NCBI RefSeq assembly: GCF_012396365.1 | Contig: NZ_JAAXPG010000003.1 | Location: 62,001 to 126,000 of the forward strand | DNA: 64,000 nt | DNA from: Nocardiopsis alborubida | Lineage (GTDB): Bacteria; Actinomycetota; Actinomycetes; Streptosporangiales; Streptosporangiaceae | Reading direction: 5' to 3' | Shown here: in pieces, positions 59,743 to 64,000 of the stretch | Layout: the number at the start of each line of letters is the position of its first letter | Position numbering within the stretch: the first letter of the stretch is position 1 | Program-made: the position numbers and the translations under genes | The notes under the pieces: generated by a model | Databases searched by the model: none | The model's input: only the letters and a program-made list of their open reading frames with translations | Told to the model about the DNA's origin: nothing

Positions 59743-62199
59743 TCAGCCACCGTCACCCGAGACGGCCCAGCCGGTCAACTGCGTCCTTGAGGAAATCGAG
59801 AGTTTTCTGAAGATGTTCGCGATGTGGCGGGCCGCCGTCGCGTGGCTGATCGTCAGCCGTTCGGCGATCTCGCGGTTGGACAGACCCTGTTCGGCCAGCT
59901 CGGCCACCTCCCTCTCCCTGGGGGTCAGCGAATCCGGACCCGAGGGTCCCGAGGACTGCGGCCGGGGGAAGGCCAGCGCGCGGTCGAGCACCTGCTCCAG
60001 GGGCAGGGGGCGCCACGCGTTCCAGGCCTCGGCGATGCGCGTCGCGCCCACGCGCCGCTCCGCCGCCGACCGCAGCCGCAGCGTCTCGGCCGAGGGGCGG
60101 TCCAGCGCCGCCCTCAGGTCGGCGGCCACCCCCACCAGGGCGGCGGCCCGTTCGGCCTCCTCCTCGGCCAGGGCCAGCTCCCCCAGCGCCTCCAGGGCCC
60201 GGGCCACCGCGAGCCTGCGCCCGGAGGTGAAGCTCACCCGCAGACACGTCGCCAGGGGCTCCCGGGCGAGCAGGGACTCGCCCTCGGCCAGGTACAGGCG
60301 GCCCAGTTCCCGGGCGCAGTGCGCGGTGGCGGGGGCGGCCTCCAACTCGCCGAAGACGGACAGGGCGTCGGAGAACAGCTCCCGCGCCCGAGCGAAGTCG
60401 CCGCGTTCGGCGGCGATCGAACCCAGCCCGTGCAGGGCGCGCGCCGCGCTCCACCGGTCGCCCAGGTTGTCGGCCACCGTGACGCTGTGCTCGAGGAGGG
60501 CCGTGGCCCGTTCGGTCTCACCGCGGCGGCGGGCCAGCTGGGCCAGCACGTCCAGCGTGGCCGCCTCGGTGATGGGGTCGCTGACCTGGGAGGCCCACTC
60601 CCCGGCCCGGTCGGCGTGCTGCTGCCCCTCGTCCAGGGTTCCGGTGCGCAGGGACAGCGCCGCCAGGGTGGCCAGGGCGGAGGCGGCGGCCCCCGCCTCG
60701 CGGCAGGCCCGTGCCGCCTCCAGGGCGCACAGGGCCAGGGTGGACACACGCGGCACCGTGTCCAGGTCCAGCCGCAGCTCGGCGTGCAGGGCCAGGGCGC
60801 GCGCCCGCAGGTGCGGGGACTGCGCGTCGGAGTCGGTGGACAGCGCCCGCTCCAGGAGGCGGCTGCCCTCGGCGGCCAGGTCGCGCACGATCCAGTAGGA
60901 GCGCAGTGCCACGCACACCCGCAGGGCCTCGTCCACACGCCCCCGCGACAGCGCCCAGTCCACCACGCGGGCGTGGTTCTCCCGGTGGTGGTCGAGCAGC
61001 CGCAGGTGTCCCAGGCGCTCGCCCCACGGCAGCGGCGCGCAGCAGCTCTTGGCCCACTCCTCCAGCCGGGCGACGCAGAAGCGCAGGTAGCGTTCCCACC
61101 GGTCGTCCTCGCCGCCGCTGTCGGCCAGGTGCTCGGCGGCGTAGGCGCGCACCGTCTCGGTCAGCCGGTAGTGGGTGGTGCCGTCGACCTCGGCGTCCAT
61201 CACCACCAGCGACTTGTCCAGCAGGGAGAAGTGCAGCGGCAGGATGTCGGCGGGGTCGACCCCCTCACCCGAGCAGACGTCCTCCGCGGCCTCCAGGTAC
61301 CAGGTGGAGAACACCGACAACCGGTGCAGCAGGAGCCGCTCCGGCTCGGTGAGCAGGTCGTGGCTCCACTCCAGGACCGCGCGCAGCGTCCGCTGGCGCG
61401 GCGGCAGGTCCTCCGAGCCGTCACTGGTCAGCAGCTGGAAGCGGTCGTCCAGACGGCGCAGGATCTGCTGTACGGACAGCACCCGCACCCGGGCGGCGGC
61501 CAGCTCGATCGCCAGCGGCATGCCGTCCAGCATCCGGCAGATCTCCGCGATGTAACCGGAGTTCTCCCTGGTCATCTCGAACCCGGCGCGCGCGGCGTGC
61601 GCGCGGGTGACGAACAGGCGCACCGACTCGTAGCGCTGGGTGTCGCGCCGGGGGATGGGCGCCGGGTCGGCGGCGTAGGGGTCGGTGGGGGTGGGGCGCG
61701 CGGGCAGGGACAGCGGAGGCACCCGCCAGATGTTCTCCTCGGGCACGTGCAGGGGCTGGCGGCTGGTCACCAGGATGCGCACCCGGGGGCAGTCGCGCAG
61801 CACGGCCTGGCACAGCTGCGCCATCGGCCCCACGGCGTGCTCGCAGGTGTCCAGGAGCAGCAGCAGGTTGCGGGTGCGCAGCGAGGTGATGACGGCGTCG
61901 GTCATCGTGGGTGAGTCGTCCTGCACCGCCTGGAGGCTGCCCGCGACCGCGCGCAGCGCCTGGTCGTGGGTGGAGGCCTCGCTCAGGTCGACGAAGCGCA
62001 CGCCGTCGGGGAACCGGCGCATGACGCGCTCGGCCAGGTGCAGGGCCAGGCGCGTCTTGCCGATGCCGCCGGTACCGGTCAGCGTGACCATCCGGGCGGT
62101 GCCCAGGAGACGGCCCAGGTCGACGATGTCGCGCTCGCGTCCGACGAAGCTGATGAACTCGCCGGCGGACAGGGGCAGGTTGTGGCGGGGAGGAGACAT
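59743..62199 (-). CDS. STAND-type LuxR-family regulator 2 (paralogue)
   Basis: About 818 residues from the ATG at 62199. The same domain order as regulator 1: HNLPLSAGEFISFVGRERDI, Walker A GTGGIGKT (42-49), RNLLLLLDTCEHAVGPM as the Walker B region, helical repeats and a LuxR HTH (TPREREVAELAEQGLSNREIA, then SHATAARHIANIFRKL). Both genes begin with the same MxPxxHNLP pattern. A longer upstream frame is not preferred. Duplication of this regulator type is common in actinomycetes, but their targets are usually unknown. No biosynthetic cluster adjoins them here. Confidence 0.88.
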   Translation of the reverse strand: MSPPRHNLPLSAGEFISFVGRERDIVDLGRLLGTARMVTLTGTGGIGKTRLALHLAERVMRRFPDGVRFVDLSEASTHDQALRAVAGSLQAVQDDSPTMTDAVITSLRTRNLLLLLDTCEHAVGPMAQLCQAVLRDCPRVRILVTSRQPLHVPEENIWRVPPLSLPARPTPTDPYAADPAPIPRRDTQRYESVRLFVTRAHAARAGFEMTRENSGYIAEICRMLDGMPLAIELAAARVRVLSVQQILRRLDDRFQLLTSDGSEDLPPRQRTLRAVLEWSHDLLTEPERLLLHRLSVFSTWYLEAAEDVCSGEGVDPADILPLHFSLLDKSLVVMDAEVDGTTHYRLTETVRAYAAEHLADSGGEDDRWERYLRFCVARLEEWAKSCCAPLPWGERLGHLRLLDHHRENHARVVDWALSRGRVDEALRVCVALRSYWIVRDLAAEGSRLLERALSTDSDAQSPHLRARALALHAELRLDLDTVPRVSTLALCALEAARACREAGAAASALATLAALSLRTGTLDEGQQHADRAGEWASQVSDPITEAATLDVLAQLARRRGETERATALLEHSVTVADNLGDRWSAARALHGLGSIAAERGDFARARELFSDALSVFGELEAAPATAHCARELGRLYLAEGESLLAREPLATCLRVSFTSGRRLAVARALEALGELALAEEEAERAAALVGVAADLRAALDRPSAETLRLRSAAERRVGATRIAEAWNAWRPLPLEQVLDRALAFPRPQSSGPSGPDSLTPREREVAELAEQGLSNREIAERLTISHATAARHIANIFRKLSISSRTQLTGWAVSGDGG

Positions 62200-62582
62200 G
62201 GCCTCGATCACTGGGCAGTGCTTCTTTGGGGCTCCGCTCCGCTTCTCACGCCCGTCACCCTCCACCACCCTCAACGGACGGCCCGCGGCCGCAGCCTTCT
62301 TGTGTTCAGGCGTCCCGAAGGCAGGAACGGGGTCGAAGCAGGCACAGCGGCACCTCCGGTGAGACGGCTCGTACCCGTACCGCCGCCCGCCACCACTCCC
62401 AACGGACACCCGAGGCGCAGACTCACTCGCAGTCTCGCCTCCGGCGACTCCAGAACCCTGCCGGCGTGGGGAACGCCGTTCCCAGTGTCGCACCCGCGGC
62501 CCCCGGTTGTCCTCCGAATGGCCGGTTCCGGCATGAGCGGACAGAAACCGCCCACGCCGGTCGGGAAGGTGCTATGGAGCGG
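62200..62582 (-). promoter_or_regulatory. Gap between hisS and the LuxR regulators
   Basis: A 383-base GC-rich region with no gene, terminator-type hairpin or palindrome that I can support. The upstream in-frame extension of regulator 2 passes through it with poor composition. Confidence 0.3.
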
Positions 62583-63917
62583 TTACTCCGTGCTTTCCGG
62601 GCTCACGGGGGTCCAGGTGGCGGGGTCGGCCGGACCCTGCTCTCCCGACCCCATGTCCTTGACCTCGTGGCCGCCGTCCTCACCGAAGGGCGGGAACCAC
62701 ACGAAGGGGATGCCCTTCTTGGCGGCGTACTGGATCTGCTTGCCGACCTTGGCGGTGGAGTGGAACACCTCGGTGTTGAACCCGCGTCCGCGCAGCAGCT
62801 CCCCGGTGCGCAGGGCCTCCCTGCGGCGCTCGGCGCCGGGCACCACGACCATCACGTCGGTGGGGCAGGCGCGCCCCTCCTCGATCCGGCCCTCGGCGAC
62901 GAGCTTGGCGAAGATGCGGGTGAGGCCGATGGAGATGCCCACGCCCGGCAGCCGCCTGCGGATGAACTGGCCGGCCAGGTCGTCGTAGCGCCCGCCCGCG
63001 CAGATGCTCCCGTAGCCGGGGTCGTCGTCGAAGGAGGCCTCGTAGACCGTGCCCGTGTAGTAGTCCAGGCCGCGGGCGATGGACAGGTCGGCCACGACGC
63101 TGCCCTCGGGCAGATCGGCCAGGTCCTCCAGGACGAAGGAGAGCTCCTCCAACCCCTCGTCGAGCAGCTCGGAGGAGACCCCGAGCCCGCGGACCCGCTC
63201 GGCGACGCCGGAGCCGGTGCCCCGGACGCGGGCCAGCGCGAGGCAGGCGTCGGCCTGCTCCCCGGTCAGGCCGTCGGCCAGCAGGATCCGGCGCACGCCG
63301 TCGTCGCCGATCTTGTGCAGCTTGTCCACGGCGCGGATGACCGCGATCGGGTCCTTGATGCCCAGGCCCTCGTAGAAGCCCTGGAGGACCTTGCGGTTGT
63401 TGACGTTGAGCGTCCAGGCGGGCAGGTCCAGCCCGCTGAGCACCCGGTGCACGATGCGCGGCAGCTCGGCGTCGAAGTGCAGCGGGACGGAGTCGACGTT
63501 GATGACGTCGATGTCGCACTGGGTGAACTCGCGGAAGCGCCCCTCCTGGGGGCGCTCACCCCGCCACACGCGCTGCATCTGGTAGCGCTTGAAGGGGAAG
63601 GCCAGCTCGTTGAAGTGCTGGGCGACGTACCGGGCGAAGGGCACGGTCAGGTCGAAGTGCAGTCCGAGCCTGGCGTCGGAGTCGTCCTTGGCGTCGGCCT
63701 GGAGGCGGTGCAGGGTGTAGACCTCCTGGGAGGTCTCGCCCTTGGCCATCAGCACGTCGAGGTTCTCCACGGACGGCGTCTCCACCGACGCGAAGCCGAA
63801 GGACTCGAACCCGGCGCGGATATGGTCCAGCCAGCGCTGCTCCACGGCCCGGACCTGGGGGGACCACTCGGGGAAACCGCTGATGGGAGTGGGTCGGACG
63901 ACGCGCTGATCGGACAT
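62583..63917 (-). CDS. hisS: Histidyl-tRNA synthetase
   Basis: A 444-residue class II aminoacyl-tRNA synthetase that charges tRNA-His. Motif 2 region is RGERPQEGRFREFTQCDID, the histidine-specific segment is ARGLDYYTGTVYE, and motif 3 is near GVGISIGLTRIF. An anticodon-binding domain follows (about 330-425). The ATG at 63917 is the natural start; an in-frame upstream extension is rejected. The 83 bases upstream to the window end show no further gene. Confidence 0.96.
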   Translation of the reverse strand: MSDQRVVRPTPISGFPEWSPQVRAVEQRWLDHIRAGFESFGFASVETPSVENLDVLMAKGETSQEVYTLHRLQADAKDDSDARLGLHFDLTVPFARYVAQHFNELAFPFKRYQMQRVWRGERPQEGRFREFTQCDIDVINVDSVPLHFDAELPRIVHRVLSGLDLPAWTLNVNNRKVLQGFYEGLGIKDPIAVIRAVDKLHKIGDDGVRRILLADGLTGEQADACLALARVRGTGSGVAERVRGLGVSSELLDEGLEELSFVLEDLADLPEGSVVADLSIARGLDYYTGTVYEASFDDDPGYGSICAGGRYDDLAGQFIRRRLPGVGISIGLTRIFAKLVAEGRIEEGRACPTDVMVVVPGAERRREALRTGELLRGRGFNTEVFHSTAKVGKQIQYAAKKGIPFVWFPPFGEDGGHEVKDMGSGEQGPADPATWTPVSPESTE

Positions 63918-64000
63918 GTGGGGTTCTCGGCTCACAGTTTCGTCTCGGCTTGCTGGCCCCGTCCGCGCCGCGGTGCGCGTGCGCACGCGCGGGTTCGCTC

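Overview
This window looks like chromosomal DNA from a high-G+C filamentous actinomycete. A Nocardiopsis-like genus is my best guess, judged from protein character, GTG/TTG starts, long GC-rich hairpins and gene content; I could not check this by search. I see no rRNA, tRNA, CRISPR array, transposase, integrase or phage gene, so most of the window is ordinary core and accessory chromosome.

Layout. (1) 1-4380: the end of a peptide/nickel-type ABC transporter operon (cut-off solute-binding protein, two permeases, two ATPases). (2) 5110-5313: a cold-shock protein. (3) 5397-10984: glycerol catabolism on the minus strand (glpK, glpF, glpD) plus an IclR/GylR-type regulator; a shared palindromic operator lies at four places. 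(4) 11251-13449: a threonine-aldolase-type lyase and a MarR/DJ-1 pair with its own operators. (5) 14043-16832: gluconate uptake (gntP, a FadR-type GntR regulator, gntK) with matching palindromes. (6) 18231-24414: a second, complete five-gene peptide ABC transporter operon. (7) 24475-26984: a translationally coupled AAA+ ATPase and TPR/membrane protein of unknown role. (8) 27112-33151: small membrane and surface proteins, including an LPVTG cell-wall protein, a DUF393 protein, a glycosylase-like protein, a small P-loop kinase, and a 602-residue coiled-coil protein I cannot assign. (9) 33463-37876: an aldehyde dehydrogenase and two secreted hydrolases. (10) 38308-42450: dxr, a site-2 protease and ispG, the MEP isoprenoid core. 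(11) 42628-49677: DUF1918, a HigBA-like toxin-antitoxin pair, and a lysine-monooxygenase route (APC permease, davA-like amidase, davB-like flavoenzyme, Lrp regulator). (12) 49826-55671: a secreted peptidase, the DUF4081-type GNAT protein that usually sits beside ispG, a Bcr/CflA exporter, a CooC-like ATPase with a Zur/Fur-like box upstream, and an RsbW-type ATPase. (13) 55817-62199: a truncated acyl-adenylate-type protein and two tandem STAND/LuxR regulators. (14) 62583-63917: hisS.

How the parts fit. Glycerol enters by GlpF, is phosphorylated by GlpK and oxidised by GlpD; the IclR protein probably controls all three and itself. Gluconate enters by GntP and is phosphorylated by GntK under a GntR repressor. 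Lysine (inferred substrate) would enter by the APC permease, be oxidatively decarboxylated to 5-aminovaleramide by the DavB-like enzyme, and be hydrolysed to 5-aminovalerate by the DavA-like amidase.

The most unusual features are a 55-bp hairpin repeat present twice (11147-11201 and 55711-55765) in the same orientation relative to the gene it follows, the unassigned 602-residue protein, the AAA+/TPR pair, and the metal-box/CooC association. Most gene ends carry strong GC-rich hairpins, many of them shared by convergent genes.
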